A stretch of DNA of 64,000 nucleotides from Onishia taeanensis (GCF_900100755.1 NZ_FNCI01000014.1:37746-101745), one strand, 5' to 3'. Counted from the stretch's first letter, positions 38,441 through 49,639 are shown. Program-made: numbers and translations. The notes: a model not told the origin generated them from the sequence alone.

Positions 38441-38500
38441 AAAAGTCACTGGCTCAAAAGTCACTGGTCCAAGGATCACTGGCTCAGAGATCACTCTTCC
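38441..38500. repeat. Four tandem 15-bp repeats ahead of RNase T2 gene
   Basis: Four 15-base units (38441, 38456, 38471, 38486), consensus AAAAGTCACTGGCTC with drift in the last two. Sits just upstream of the RNase ribosome site, probably in its leader or promoter. The rest of 38501-38668 shows no other feature. Confidence 0.85.
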
Positions 38501-38668
38501 AGAATAACGGGGATGGCGCTCGCCAGATCCAAGCATACCGAGGGCAAGCGTCGGCGGGATTAACGGGCGCATCAAGGGGTTATCAAACAATGATCGATAA
38601 TGCTTGCCAGACCCAGATGGCTCGGATAATAATCCGCGCCTTTCATGGGAGTTCTCAAAACTTAGCTA

Positions 38669-39499
38669 ATGAAGATAATCACGTTCGACGTCTTTCGCAC
38701 CTTGGGGCTGGCCGGCGTTCGCTATATCAAACCCGAGCGCATGTACGATCATCTCGACGAGATCCAGGCCGCCGACTGGCTGCTGTTCCCGGCCTATTGG
38801 CAGGTGCATACCCTGGTCTACGGGCTCAAGGCGCGCATCTTCCCGAGCCTGGCCAGCTATCACCTGGGGCACAACAAGGTCGAACAGACGCGTGCCTTCA
38901 TGGCAGTTTGCCCAGAGCATGTGCCGCCTACCGAGATTCTCGGCACGTCGCGCGCATCGCTTGACCTTGTCGAATCGCGTTTCGGCTATCCCTTCATCGC
39001 CAAGCGCATCAAGAGCTCGATGGGCGACGGCGTCAGCCTGATCGACTGCCGCGAGGCGCTCGAGGCGCATATCGAGGACGAGCCGGTGCTCTACGCCCAG
39101 CAGCGGCTGCCGGTCGACCGTGACCTACGCATCGTCGTGGTCGGTGGCGAAGTGCTCACCGCCTACTGGCGGGTCACGCCGCTTGGGGGCTACCGGGCCA
39201 ACGTCAGCCAGGGCGGGCGCGTCGAGCATGATGACATCCCCGAAGCGGCCACCGCGCTGGCGCTGCGCCTGGCCCGGGAACTCGATATCGACCATGCCGG
39301 CTTCGATATCGCCATGGTCGACGGCCATCCCTATGTATTCGAGTTCAACCGCCTGTTCGGCAATCAAGGCATCGCCGACAGCAGCAAGCGCATCGGCCAC
39401 GCCATCAAGCGCGTGCTGGGCATTGGCACTGACATCGACCCGGACCTGGATCCGGAGCGCGACCCGGACGGTGAACCGCCGCTCAAGATGACCGCCTGA
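38669..39499 (+). CDS. RimK-type ATP-grasp family protein
   Basis: 276-residue ATP-grasp ligase-fold protein. The central and C-terminal parts show YPFIAKRIKSSMGDGV (nucleotide-binding lysine and glycine loop), LPVDRDLRIVVVGGEVL and the metal-binding VFEFNRLFGNQGI. The acidic C-terminus is rich in Asp-Pro-Asp. Its acceptor substrate cannot be told. The ribosome site is weak (GGAG is 17 bases away). It converges on dgt with 12 bases between. Confidence 0.8.
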   Translation: MKIITFDVFRTLGLAGVRYIKPERMYDHLDEIQAADWLLFPAYWQVHTLVYGLKARIFPSLASYHLGHNKVEQTRAFMAVCPEHVPPTEILGTSRASLDLVESRFGYPFIAKRIKSSMGDGVSLIDCREALEAHIEDEPVLYAQQRLPVDRDLRIVVVGGEVLTAYWRVTPLGGYRANVSQGGRVEHDDIPEAATALALRLARELDIDHAGFDIAMVDGHPYVFEFNRLFGNQGIADSSKRIGHAIKRVLGIGTDIDPDLDPERDPDGEPPLKMTA

Positions 39500-39511
39500 G
39501 CCAAGCCGATA

Positions 39512-40849
39512 TCAGTCGGCTTTCAAACGACCGCCCATTTCCTGCGCCAGATCCACCGCGTAGTGGTCGGTCATGCCGCCGATGAAATCCAGCATGCGCC
39601 GATAGCTGTCGTAGAGGCTCCAGGACGGCCGCGGGGTATTCTCGCCGATTAGCGCCAGCACCCGCTGGTGCTTGAAGGTCGAGCGCCCGGTGGTATGCAG
39701 CTCATGGGCGGCGCCGATAAAGGCCTCGAGCAGAATGCCGAGGGTTGTGTAGGCGCCGATCTCCAGCTTGGCCTTGCGCTCGTTCTGGAAGATGCGTTCC
39801 CGGGCCAGCTGCTTGGCGGCACTGACGCCCCAGCCAAGATCCGGATGGCAGAGCTCCAGCAGGTCATCGCTTAGGGTGCCGGCCAGCATTTCCTGCTCAT
39901 GCTGGACGAAAACCGTGCCGACATCATTCACCGCCCGCTCCATGGCGGCGCCTCGCAGCGCGGCAATGCGGCGACGCTGGGACACGCCCTGCTCGCTCAT
40001 GGCGTGGTAGTCCTCCGGTTCACCGCCGGCGATCTGCACCAGGATTTCGGCGACCTCATCGAAGCGCAGAATCCCCATCTCGAGGCCATCCTCGAGATCC
40101 AGCAGCGCGTAGCAGATGTCGTCGGCGGCCTCGACCAAGTAGGCCAGCGGATGTCGGCACCAGGCCCAGTCGTCGCGCCGCTTGAGGCCGAGCCGCTGGG
40201 CGACGTCGGCGAGCTGTTCGCGCTCGGACTGATAGCAGCCGAACTTGCCGGCCCCGCCGCCGTGCTCCACGGTCCAGGGATACTTGAGCAGGGTGCCGAG
40301 CGTCGCCCCGGTCAGGCGCATGCCGCCGTTGAACTGGTTGTATTCGATCTGGGTGACGATGCGAAACCCCTGGGCGTTGCCCTCGTAGGTCAGCAGGTCG
40401 CGGCGCTCGAGGGGCGATAGCTCCTCGAGATAGCCAAGGCCGTCGGCCTCGGCACGCTTGAACCAGTCGCGTATCGCATATTCACCGGCATGGCCGAAGG
40501 GCGGGTTGCCGATGTCGTGCCCAAGGCAGGCCGCCTGCACGATCACGCCCAGGTCGGCGGGCGTAATCCATTCCGGTAGCCGCTCGCGCAGCCCCTCGCC
40601 AACGATCATGCCCAGGCTACGGCCCACGCAGCCGACCTCCATCGAGTGGGTCAGCCGGGTGTGGATATGGTCGTTGTCGGTCAGCGGATGCACCTGGGTC
40701 TTGCGGCCCAGGCGCCGAAAGGAACCGGCGAAGACGATCCGGTCATGGTCTTTGTGGAACGGGCTACGGCCCAGTTCCTCGCGGGACGCGCGAGGCTTGT
40801 CGTTGAGCCGGTGGGGGTCCAGCAGGCGTTCCCAGTGCATCAGCGTCAT
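39512..40849 (-). CDS. dgt: Deoxyguanosinetriphosphate triphosphohydrolase
   Basis: HD-domain enzyme cutting dGTP to deoxyguanosine and triphosphate. The 445-residue protein has the metal motif set RLTHSMEV and CLGHDIGNPPFGHAGE, the substrate region NAQGFRIVTQIEYN, and YLVEAADDICY. ATG 40849 is chosen for the AGGAGG site; the upstream ATG at 40876 is less likely. No operon partner. Confidence 0.92.
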   Translation of the reverse strand: MTLMHWERLLDPHRLNDKPRASREELGRSPFHKDHDRIVFAGSFRRLGRKTQVHPLTDNDHIHTRLTHSMEVGCVGRSLGMIVGEGLRERLPEWITPADLGVIVQAACLGHDIGNPPFGHAGEYAIRDWFKRAEADGLGYLEELSPLERRDLLTYEGNAQGFRIVTQIEYNQFNGGMRLTGATLGTLLKYPWTVEHGGGAGKFGCYQSEREQLADVAQRLGLKRRDDWAWCRHPLAYLVEAADDICYALLDLEDGLEMGILRFDEVAEILVQIAGGEPEDYHAMSEQGVSQRRRIAALRGAAMERAVNDVGTVFVQHEQEMLAGTLSDDLLELCHPDLGWGVSAAKQLARERIFQNERKAKLEIGAYTTLGILLEAFIGAAHELHTTGRSTFKHQRVLALIGENTPRPSWSLYDSYRRMLDFIGGMTDHYAVDLAQEMGGRLKAD

Positions 40850-40913
40850 GACGCCTCCTAAGGTCAGGGCCTCCATTCTGGCACCCCCCTCGCCACCGAG
40901 CCAGTGCCGCCCC

Positions 40914-41090
40914 TCAGTCGTCGGCCAGCGCCGGCAGCAGCACCTTCAGCTTACGGGTCAGGGTATTGCGCCCCCAGCCGAGTAGCTCGGCGGCTTCGCC
41001 GGTCTTGTGGAGAGCGCCCGCCGGGTCGCTTGAGCGCCGTTTCGATTAGGATGCCCTCGGGAACTCCGGCAAGCGGCACGGCCTTGAGCC
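40914..41090 (-). pseudogene. Frameshifted duplicate of the ntrC 3' end
   Basis: Repeats the last ~55 codons of ntrC directly downstream of the intact gene. It reads GILIETALKRPGG, then a frameshift, then KTGEAAELLGWGRNTLTRKL and the same ending as NtrC. The last ~75 bases differ from ntrC at only one or two positions, while the upstream part has diverged strongly. It has no start and cannot make a full protein. Probably a local segmental duplication with later conversion. Confidence 0.8.
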
Positions 41091-41091
41091 T

Positions 41092-42501
<1,410 letters not shown>

Positions 42502-42556
42502 GAGGCCTCCAGCAGGGTCAGGGCGTAAGCAATGAAAAAGACGTTAGAGCCCTTCA

Positions 42557-43618
42557 TTATTGGGCTTCCTTGCGTTGTGACGACGCATCCAAGGGCACCA
42601 GCAACCGGAATTCGGTGGCACCCGGCTCGCTATCGCATTCGATCAGCCCCTGGTGCTTGTGCAGGATGGATTGGGCGATCGACAGTCCCAGACCGCTGCC
42701 CTCGGCGCGACCGGACACCATCGGAAAGAACAGGGTCTCGTTCAGCGACTCGGGAATCCCTGGGCCGTTATCGATGATCGCCACCTCGCAGACCAGCCGA
42801 TGGCGCTCGGACCCCAGCGTGAACTGGCGACGCGCGCGGGTGCGCAGCGTCAGCACCGGGTCCTGGGTGCCGGCATCCCCCATGGCCTCGACCGCATTGC
42901 GGGCAATGTTGAGCACCGCCTGGATCATGCGTGCCTCGTCGCCCTGCAGCTCCGGCAGGCTGGGGTCGTAGTCCCGCACCAGCCGCACCTGCGGGCGCTC
43001 GGCGGAGATCAGCGAGCGCACCCGTTCCAGTACCTTGTGAATATTGAAGAGCGCATCATGGGCCGGCTGGTTGGGGCCCAGCATGCGATCGACCAAGTCA
43101 CGCAGCCGATCCGCCTCCTCGACGATGACCCGCGTGAACTCCTTGAGCGACGGATCCGGCAGGTCGCGCTCCAGCAGTTGCGCCGCGCCGCGTATCCCGC
43201 CCAGCGGGTTCTTGATCTCGTGGGCCAGACCGCGAGTCAGGGTCTTGATGGTCTGCTGACGGGCAATCAGCGCCTCTTCGCGGGAAATTCGCATCAGGCG
43301 GTCGCGGGGCTCGATCTCGAGCAGCAGCTCCTCTTTCGACAGCGGCGTCACCGTGAAGTCAGCGGTGACCACCTCGCCGGAGCCAGTGGTCAGTACCGCC
43401 TCACGCTGGGTAAACGGGTGCAGCTCATCGCGGGCCTTGCACAGCACCTCGGAAATGGCGCCGTCCATGCCTTCCAGAGGTTCGAGACAGGTGCCGCGAA
43501 CCCGCTTGAGGCTGACGGCCAGCAGAGCCTCAGCGGCCGGGTTCATCCAGCGCACCCGCAGGCCGCCGTCCAACAACAGGACGGCCGCACTCAGATGCTC
43601 CAGCAGACGTTGATACAT
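42557..43618 (-). CDS. ntrB: Nitrogen regulation sensor kinase NtrB
   Basis: Cytoplasmic histidine kinase/phosphatase acting on NtrC under control of PII. 353 residues: PAS domain (about 5-110), phosphoacceptor histidine in RGLAHEIKNPLGG, and ATPase boxes NIARNAVEAM, IIDNGPGIP and GSGLGLSIAQ. Upstream is a perfect NtrC-type dyad. Forms an operon with ntrC. Confidence 0.96.
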   Translation of the reverse strand: MYQRLLEHLSAAVLLLDGGLRVRWMNPAAEALLAVSLKRVRGTCLEPLEGMDGAISEVLCKARDELHPFTQREAVLTTGSGEVVTADFTVTPLSKEELLLEIEPRDRLMRISREEALIARQQTIKTLTRGLAHEIKNPLGGIRGAAQLLERDLPDPSLKEFTRVIVEEADRLRDLVDRMLGPNQPAHDALFNIHKVLERVRSLISAERPQVRLVRDYDPSLPELQGDEARMIQAVLNIARNAVEAMGDAGTQDPVLTLRTRARRQFTLGSERHRLVCEVAIIDNGPGIPESLNETLFFPMVSGRAEGSGLGLSIAQSILHKHQGLIECDSEPGATEFRLLVPLDASSQRKEAQ

Positions 43619-43640
43619 GGTGCACTTCGCTCGGTCGGCA

Positions 43641-43703
43641 TTCCCTATAGCTGTGCAAGAACCGCGCCAGCCTGCACGAGACCGTGATTACGGCTATAGG
43701 GAA
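43641..43703 (-). other. Long-range inverted repeat in ntrB leader
   Basis: Arms TTCCCTATAGC (43641-43651) and GCTATAGGGAA (43693-43703) are perfect complements 41 bases apart, 23-85 bases ahead of the ntrB ATG. Could form a leader hairpin or bind a protein. Confidence 0.5.
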
Positions 43704-43721
43704 ACAGGGATGATCATTTCA

Positions 43722-43738
43722 TGCACCATAATAGTGCA
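43722..43738 (-). promoter_or_regulatory. NtrC-binding site ahead of ntrBC
   Basis: On the minus strand the 17-mer TGCACTATTATGGTGCA fits the NtrC consensus TGCACYN5GGTGCA exactly, and its TTGCAC could be a -35, so bound NtrC would repress (as at glnL in enterics). Nothing else is seen in 43739-43904. Confidence 0.75.
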
Positions 43739-43904
43739 AAATCCTGCTCGCTGTCGCCGCAGGGCTCACCATAAGCGACAACCGCCGTGAAGAGGCCTGC
43801 GAAAGATGCTGCGCTAGAGCGCATATCGCGGAGAGGTTATCGCGTGGGGGACTCGCCAAGGCGTCACATCAAGCAAGGGGCAGCGCTCAGGGCGCCGCAC
43901 GATG

Positions 43905-44591
43905 TTAGCCGCCGGAATTGCCGGGGTTATTCGGATTGCGGGGCAGGTTGACGCTGGCGCGCTGCACGAAGAGCGTCACCGGTTCACTACGATGGCGCAC
44001 CCGACCATTGGCATCCAGCAGCTCGGCGACCAATTGGTGCTCGCCGCGATTGAGGCCGGTCACCATGAACACCGTGGTGTGCATCGCCGATTGGCTGACC
44101 TGGCCATCCACCAGCAGGCGCACCCGGTGATCGTTGCGCAGCGCGGGCTCGATCGACAGTTCGACCTGAACATTCCCGGCATAGCCCGTCGGCAGGGTTT
44201 GCTCATTGTTGGGAGACGCGATGCGAAAGGTCGTATAGGGCAGGAAGGGAGACGACGCCGACTGGCTGCCGGCATTGCTAGGCTGCGGGCGACTGTTGAG
44301 TGAGGAGGACGAAGAGGCATCGGGAGTGGCCGGCACCACGGTCAGCGGCGAAAGCGTCACCGCTTCGCCCTGGTCCGGCCGGTCGGAGTAGCTGACGTTG
44401 CCCTGCTCATCGACATGACGATACACGGTGGCCGCCGATGCCAAGACGGGCGCCAGGGCGAGCGACAACGCCACCACCGCCGGCCATATGACCTTCGACC
44501 GCGCCGCGGTGAGCGGTGGCCTCCTCAACGGCCATTTCTGCGACAACATCGCCGACTTGGCGGCGGTGGCGACTCTCCTGACGCTTAGCAT
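43905..44591 (-). CDS. DUF4124-type envelope protein
   Basis: 228-residue exported protein. An N-terminal signal-like helix (VIWPAVVALSLALAPVLASA) is followed by a DUF4124 motif (TVYRHVDEQGNVSYSDRPDQG), a Ser-rich linker and a C-terminal beta-rich part. Genes of this type often sit between glnA and ntrBC in Pseudomonas and Halomonas, with no known role. ATG 44591 has GGAGA ahead; ATG 44549 is a later option. The frame is open to 44705 but that crosses the glnA terminator. Confidence 0.75.
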   Translation of the reverse strand: MLSVRRVATAAKSAMLSQKWPLRRPPLTAARSKVIWPAVVALSLALAPVLASAATVYRHVDEQGNVSYSDRPDQGEAVTLSPLTVVPATPDASSSSSLNSRPQPSNAGSQSASSPFLPYTTFRIASPNNEQTLPTGYAGNVQVELSIEPALRNDHRVRLLVDGQVSQSAMHTTVFMVTGLNRGEHQLVAELLDANGRVRHRSEPVTLFVQRASVNLPRNPNNPGNSGG

Positions 44592-44661
44592 CGCTTGCTC
44601 TCCCTGGCTGCCGGCCGTGTAGACGACTGGCTGATCGCTACTGGATACGCCGAGTGTAACC

Positions 44662-44689
44662 AAAAAAGGGGACCGCGTGAGCGGTCCCC
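44662..44689 (-). terminator. Terminator of glnA
   Basis: Perfect 9-bp stem (44668-44676 with 44681-44689), 4-base loop, and a T6 run on the minus strand. Confidence 0.9.
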
Positions 44690-44759
44690 TTTGGCGACTA
44701 ACCAACGCACGGCCCTCGAGCCGGCGTCGGCAATCAATAGCCGTTCTTAGCAGCTGTTC

Positions 44760-46169
44760 TTAGCAGCTATAGTACATGTCGAACTCGACCGGGTGCGTGG
44801 TCATACGCAGACGCTCGACGTCTTCTTCCTTGAGCTCGATGTAGGCATCGATCATGTCGTCGGTGAACACGCCACCTTCGGTCAGGAAGGTACGGTCGGC
44901 GTCCAGCGCGTCCAGGGCCTGGTCCAGGCTCTCGGCGACGGTCGGGATGGCCTTACCCTCTTCCGGCGGCAGGTCATACAGGTTCTTGTCCATGGCATCG
45001 CCAGGATGGATCTTGTTCTTGATGCCATCGAGGCCGGCCATCAGCATCGCCGCGAAGCACAGGTAGGGGTTAGCGGTCGGGTCCGGGAAGCGGGCCTCGA
45101 TGCGCTTGCCTTTCGGGCTGGCGGTGTAAGGAATGCGGATGGACGCGGAGCGGTTACGCGCCGAGTAGGCCAGCATTACCGGTGCTTCGAAGCCCGGCAC
45201 CAGACGCTTGTAGGAGTTGGTGGAGGCGTTGGTGAAGGCGTTCAGGGCACGCGCATGCTTGATGATGCCGCCGATGTAGTACAGCGCCATTTCGGACAGG
45301 CCCGCGTACTCGTCACCGGCAAACTGGTTGGCGCCGTCTTTCCAGAAAGACTGGTGGACGTGCATGCCGGAACCGTTGTCGCCGACCAGCGGCTTGGGCA
45401 TGAAGGTGGCCGTCTTGCCATAGGCATGCGCCACATTGTGGATCACATACTTCATGGACTGCACTTCGTCGGCTTTCTTGACCAGGGTGTTGAACTTGAC
45501 CCCTATCTCGTTCTGGCCGGCGTTGGACACCTCGTGGTGGTGCACTTCGACGCTCTGGCCGATGGCTTCCAGGGTGTTACACATGGCGCTACGCATGTCG
45601 TGGAAGCTATCTACCGGCGGAACCGGGAAGTAGCCGCCCTTGACGCGCGGACGGTGGCCCAGGTTGCCGCCTTCCACGGTGGTGGAGTCGGTCGCCCAGG
45701 CGCCTTCTTCGGAAGTGATCTTGTACATGGAGCCCTGGATGTCGGACTTCCAGTGCACTTCGTCGAAGATGAAGAATTCAGGCTCCGGGCCGAAGAAGGC
45801 GGTGTCGCCCAGGCCGGTAGACTGCAGGTAAGCCTCGGCGCGCTTGGCGATGGAGCGCGGATCACGCTCGTAGCCCTGCATGGTGGCCGGCTCGATGATG
45901 TCGCAGCGCAGCACCAGGGTGGCGTCTTCGGTGAACGGGTCCAGATAGGCGCTGCCGTCTTCCGGGCGCAGGATCATGTCGGACTCGTTGATGCCCTTCC
46001 AGCCAGAGATGGAAGAACCATCGAACATCTGGCCGTTCTCGAAGAACTCCTCATCCACGGAGCCGGCCGGAATGGTGACGTGCTGCTCTTTACCGATGGT
46101 ATCGGTGAAGCGCAGGTCTACCCACTTGATGTCGTGTTCTTCGATCAGTGCGAGGGTCTTCTCAGACAT
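44760..46169 (-). CDS. glnA: Glutamine synthetase, type I
   Basis: Makes glutamine from glutamate, ammonia and ATP; central enzyme of nitrogen assimilation. The 469-residue protein has the class I signatures [26 protein letters not shown], and the adenylylation tyrosine in [11 protein letters not shown], so it is probably regulated by GlnE. GGAGG precedes the ATG. Expression probably responds to NtrC through sigma-54 (see sites upstream). Confidence 0.98.
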   Translation of the reverse strand: MSEKTLALIEEHDIKWVDLRFTDTIGKEQHVTIPAGSVDEEFFENGQMFDGSSISGWKGINESDMILRPEDGSAYLDPFTEDATLVLRCDIIEPATMQGYERDPRSIAKRAEAYLQSTGLGDTAFFGPEPEFFIFDEVHWKSDIQGSMYKITSEEGAWATDSTTVEGGNLGHRPRVKGGYFPVPPVDSFHDMRSAMCNTLEAIGQSVEVHHHEVSNAGQNEIGVKFNTLVKKADEVQSMKYVIHNVAHAYGKTATFMPKPLVGDNGSGMHVHQSFWKDGANQFAGDEYAGLSEMALYYIGGIIKHARALNAFTNASTNSYKRLVPGFEAPVMLAYSARNRSASIRIPYTASPKGKRIEARFPDPTANPYLCFAAMLMAGLDGIKNKIHPGDAMDKNLYDLPPEEGKAIPTVAESLDQALDALDADRTFLTEGGVFTDDMIDAYIELKEEDVERLRMTTHPVEFDMYYSC

Positions 46170-46338
46170 GGTGTCCTCCAGAGGATGAGCGATGGCTCTT
46201 TTGGTTGGCGTGCGTGCCCGGCGAGGTCGTTACGTTCCTCGAGCCCGCTGCTTAAGAAAACGGGACCGAATCGTTTGTACCATGCCAAAGGCGTCAGGCC
46301 CATGGTTGCCGGCGCAGGACATGAAAGGCGTCATATCA

Positions 46339-46381
46339 CTGCAAAATGTTAGTGCAAAGTACAATGCAGGGGACGTGCCAA
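46339..46381 (-). promoter_or_regulatory. glnA promoters: sigma-54 and overlapping sigma-70
   Basis: On the minus strand TTGGCACGTCCCCTGCAT (46364-46381) has the GG-N10-GC spacing of a sigma-54 promoter. Just downstream TTGCAC and TATGAC, 16 bases apart, could form a sigma-70 promoter overlapping a TGCA-N9-TGCA dyad. Confidence 0.8.
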
Positions 46382-46511
46382 AATGGCGCACAAGGGCAGG
46401 GGAAAAAGAATAACGAACTGATTAAAAAAGTTTTTTTGCTGAACACGACCAACCAAAAGCCGCGCCGATCGTCGTGTCGGGAGCCCTCCTCCTCCCGTTG
46501 GCCGCACTCAC

Positions 46512-46553
46512 TGCACCAAAACTGAACAAAGCTGACCGCCCGTGCACCAAAAC
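46512..46553 (-). promoter_or_regulatory. Paired NtrC enhancer half-sites for glnA
   Basis: Two copies of TGCACCAAAAC (46512-46522 and 46543-46553) spaced 31 bases, about three helix turns, 130-190 bases upstream of the sigma-54 element. An A6-G-T7 tract (46423-46437), likely bent, lies between. No gene is seen in 46170-46806. Confidence 0.6.
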
Positions 46554-46806
46554 ATCACATCTACGGTGACGCCTGCCACGTTGAGCCGTGCCAACAGTTT
46601 GGATGAGCCGAACCCAGCGCTCAGCCCCGGCCATATCAGCAAAATATAGTATTGCTACCTCAAGAAACTCAAAGCTACACTTCATTACATAACAGGGAGG
46701 CTCCCCGCCGCCCCGTTGTGTCATACGCCTTCAAACGGTGGACGTTCCACACCGCGACACCTTTCATGAGCGCGTTGCACAAGAACACGCAGGAGCGTCA
46801 CCGCCG

Positions 46807-47346
46807 ATGAGGGCCTATAGCATAATCGTCGATTCCAGGCTGATGGGCGCTCGGCTGCCACGCTGCCTGGCAACACTCCACGAAGCCGTGCGACGATATC
46901 CGGCCAAGGTCGACATTCAGGTTATCGGCACCGCCGAAAATGCGCGCCTGGCGACGCTGAGCCGACGCTTCGGCGGCCGTTTCATCGTCTGCGATTACCC
47001 CACCTTCGGCGCCCGCAGCAACGCCATCGCCCGCCTCACCTCTGCCGACATCCTGGTCTTTCTCTCCCCCCACGGACGGCTGCGCAGCAATTGGCTGGCC
47101 GAGGTCGACAAGCTACTAGAGCATCAGAAGTGGGATGTCATGACCTTCCAGCCCAACCACCCCCCGCTGATGGCAAGCCTGCGTCGACTGTGGCATGTCG
47201 CCACACCACCCGGTACCCTGTGCATCGCCCGCCAATGGTTCGAGCGCATCGGAGGCTTTGATACCGGCCTCGACGACACCGCTCATGAAGACCTGGTGGA
47301 GCGTCTGCGCGCTTGTCATGCGCATATCATGAAAGTATCGCTATAA
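46807..47346 (+). CDS. Glycosyltransferase family 2-like protein
   Basis: 179-residue GT-A fold protein. RAYSIIVDSRLMGARLPRCLATLHEAV resembles the start of GT2 enzymes, ADILVFLSPHGRL holds the place of the metal-binding motif (no DxD), and FERIGGFDTGLDDTAHEDLVERL matches the usual GGFDE..EDxxL end. It is shorter than most GT2 enzymes and stands alone. ATG 46807 has AGGAG 10 bases ahead. Activity is uncertain. Confidence 0.6.
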   Translation: MRAYSIIVDSRLMGARLPRCLATLHEAVRRYPAKVDIQVIGTAENARLATLSRRFGGRFIVCDYPTFGARSNAIARLTSADILVFLSPHGRLRSNWLAEVDKLLEHQKWDVMTFQPNHPPLMASLRRLWHVATPPGTLCIARQWFERIGGFDTGLDDTAHEDLVERLRACHAHIMKVSL

Positions 47347-47678
47347 TTCCGCGTTACTCCATTGAGCAACGCAACGAGTTAAGGACGCGTTTAAATAACG
47401 CGTAACAGTAGAGTATTCCCCGGATCACCCTCGCACCCGCTCTGATCCCCGCTTGGCTCCTACTCCAGGTGTCAATCACGTTCTGCGTGTCGCGCGGCCA
47501 ACGCCGAGCGAGTCCGCCTCGCTAGATGTCGCCCTTTTTCAAGGCATCCAGGACCAGGATTGAAGCGCTGGGGATCAAGGACTTGGTGCTGACCGCGGTG
47601 AGAATTCGCGTACAGCGCTGGTAGGGGCACCGGCCCGGATACTATAATGTCGCCCAATTTTCGCAGCAGGATCCCTTC
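47347..47678 (+). promoter_or_regulatory. Non-coding region with typA promoter
   Basis: 332 bases without a gene. A perfect TATAAT lies at 47643-47648, 31 bases before the typA GTG; no good -35 is seen. Nothing else stands out. Confidence 0.55.
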
Positions 47679-49508
47679 GTGATCGAGAATCTTCGCAACA
47701 TCGCCATTATCGCCCACGTTGACCACGGCAAGACGACCCTGGTCGACAAGCTCCTCAGTCAGTCCGGCACCCTGGACCGCAAGGCCGAAGGCCAAGAGCG
47801 GATCATGGACTCCAATGACCAGGAGAAAGAGCGCGGCATCACCATCCTGGCCAAGAACACCGCGATCCGCTGGCACGACACCACCGCCGACACCGACTAC
47901 CACATCAACATCGTCGACACGCCGGGACACGCCGACTTCGGTGGTGAGGTGGAGCGCGTGATGTCGATGGTCGATTCCGTGCTGCTGATGGTCGATGCGG
48001 TCGATGGTCCGATGCCGCAGACTCGCTTCGTGACCCAGAAAGCCTTCGACCAGGGCCTCAAGCCGATCGTCGTGGTCAACAAGATCGACCGTCCCGGCGC
48101 ACGCCCGGACTGGGTCATCGACCAGATCTTCGATCTGTTCGACAACCTGGGCGCCAGCGACGAGCAGCTCGACTTCCCGATCATCTACTGCTCTGCCCTG
48201 AACGGCATCGCCGGTGAAGAGCCGGACGCCCTCGCCGACGACATGACGCCGATGTTCCGCGCCATCGTCGACATCGTCGAGCCGCCCAAGGTCGAGCTCG
48301 ACGGCCCGCTGCAGATGCAGGTCTCGGCGCTGGACTACAACAGCTATGTTGGCGTCATTGGCCTTGGCCGCATCAAGCGCGGCGCCATCAGCCCCGGCCA
48401 GCAGGTCAGCGTCATCACCAAGGAAGGCAACACCCGCAAGGGCAAGATCGGCCAGGTGATGACCCACATGGGCCTCGAGCGCGTGCAGACCGAAAAGGCC
48501 ACCGCCGGCGATATCGTCTGCATCACCGGCATCGACGCCCTGGCGATCTCCGACACCATCTGTGATCCGGCCAACGTCGAGGCGCTGCCGGCGCTGTCCG
48601 TCGACGAGCCGACCGTGTCCATGACCTTCCAGGTCAACGACTCGCCGATGGCCGGCCGCGACGGCAAGTACGTCACCAGCCGTAACATCAAGGACCGTCT
48701 CGACCAGGAGCTGATCCACAACGTGGCGCTGCGCGTCGAGCAGGGCGAGACGCCCGAGAAGTTCAAGGTGTCCGGCCGCGGCGAGCTGCACCTGTCGGTG
48801 CTGATCGAGAGCATGCGTCGTGAAGGCTTCGAGCTGGCCGTGGGCCGCCCCGAGGTAATCATCCGCGAGATCGACGGCGTCAAGCAGGAGCCGTACGAAG
48901 AGGTCATCATCGACTGTGAAGAGGAGCATCAGGGCTCCATCATGGAAGAGCTCGGCTACCGCAAGGGCGAGCTGACCAACATGAACCCGGACGGCAAGGG
49001 CCGTGTGCGCCTGGACTTCATCATCCCGGCGCGTGGCCTGATCGGCTTCCGCGGTCAGTTCCTGACCCTGACCTCCGGTACCGGCATCCTGACCAGCCGC
49101 TTCGATCACTACGGCGAGCTCAAGCCCGATGCCTCCATCGAGCGTCGCAACGGCGTGCTGGTCTCCATGGTGCCCGGCAAGGCCCTGGCCTACGCCCTCT
49201 TCGCCCTGCAGGATCGCGGCAAACTGATCGTCGAGCACGGCACCGAGGTCTACGAAGGCATGCTGATCGGCATCAACAACCGCGCCGACGACATGGTGGT
49301 CAACCCAACCAAGGCCAAGAAACTCGACAACATGCGCGCCTCGGGCAACGACGAGAACCTCGTGCTGACGCCGCCCGTGCGCTTCACCCTCGAGCAGGCC
49401 ATCGAGTTCCTCGACAGCGACGAACTGGTCGAAATTACCCCGAACCACATTCGTCTGCGCAAGAAGCACCTCAAGGAAAACGAGCGCAAGCGCGCCAAGA
49501 AGGGCTAA
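47679..49508 (+). CDS. typA: Ribosome-associated GTPase TypA/BipA
   Basis: EF-G-like GTPase that binds ribosomes and helps assembly or translation under stress and cold. 609 residues: G domain with [25 protein letters not shown] and [12 protein letters not shown], domain II, an EF-G-like domain and the specific C-terminal domain [22 protein letters not shown] 47679 starts [13 protein letters not shown], and an AGGAT site precedes it. Confidence 0.98.
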   Translation: MIENLRNIAIIAHVDHGKTTLVDKLLSQSGTLDRKAEGQERIMDSNDQEKERGITILAKNTAIRWHDTTADTDYHINIVDTPGHADFGGEVERVMSMVDSVLLMVDAVDGPMPQTRFVTQKAFDQGLKPIVVVNKIDRPGARPDWVIDQIFDLFDNLGASDEQLDFPIIYCSALNGIAGEEPDALADDMTPMFRAIVDIVEPPKVELDGPLQMQVSALDYNSYVGVIGLGRIKRGAISPGQQVSVITKEGNTRKGKIGQVMTHMGLERVQTEKATAGDIVCITGIDALAISDTICDPANVEALPALSVDEPTVSMTFQVNDSPMAGRDGKYVTSRNIKDRLDQELIHNVALRVEQGETPEKFKVSGRGELHLSVLIESMRREGFELAVGRPEVIIREIDGVKQEPYEEVIIDCEEEHQGSIMEELGYRKGELTNMNPDGKGRVRLDFIIPARGLIGFRGQFLTLTSGTGILTSRFDHYGELKPDASIERRNGVLVSMVPGKALAYALFALQDRGKLIVEHGTEVYEGMLIGINNRADDMVVNPTKAKKLDNMRASGNDENLVLTPPVRFTLEQAIEFLDSDELVEITPNHIRLRKKHLKENERKRAKKG

Positions 49509-49573
49509 TTAAGCCCCGGCGCTCGCCTGAGCGCCGCTATCCTTGACGATCACGTCGCCCCGCGCCGTGATCC

Positions 49574-49602
49574 AAAAAGCCCACCCAAGCGGTGGGCTTT
49601 TT
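49574..49602. terminator. Bidirectional terminator after typA
   Basis: AAAAAGCCCACC and GGTGGGCTTTTT pair perfectly around a 5-base loop. T5 on either strand. Confidence 0.9.
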
Positions 49603-49639
49603 CGTGGGTCGCAAAAATGACGCATCCCGCACGCAACGA

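Noticed and set aside
38354..38590. 78-codon reverse frame with EPV/GPV five-residue repeats
   Set aside because: Created by the 15-bp tandem repeat (divisible by three) and overlapping the RNase T2 start; no ribosome site.
44793..46352. 519-codon forward frame opposite glnA
   Set aside because: Shadow of glnA. It would run through the glnA promoter in reverse and has no recognisable domain.
46192..46413. 73-codon forward ORF in the glnA upstream region
   Set aside because: Overlaps the sigma-54 promoter and NtrC sites; no ribosome site or domain.
47472..49469. 665-codon reverse-strand open frame opposite typA
   Set aside because: Shadow of typA caused by high GC at third positions. Val/Gly/Asp/His-rich composition with no domain; typA itself is certain.
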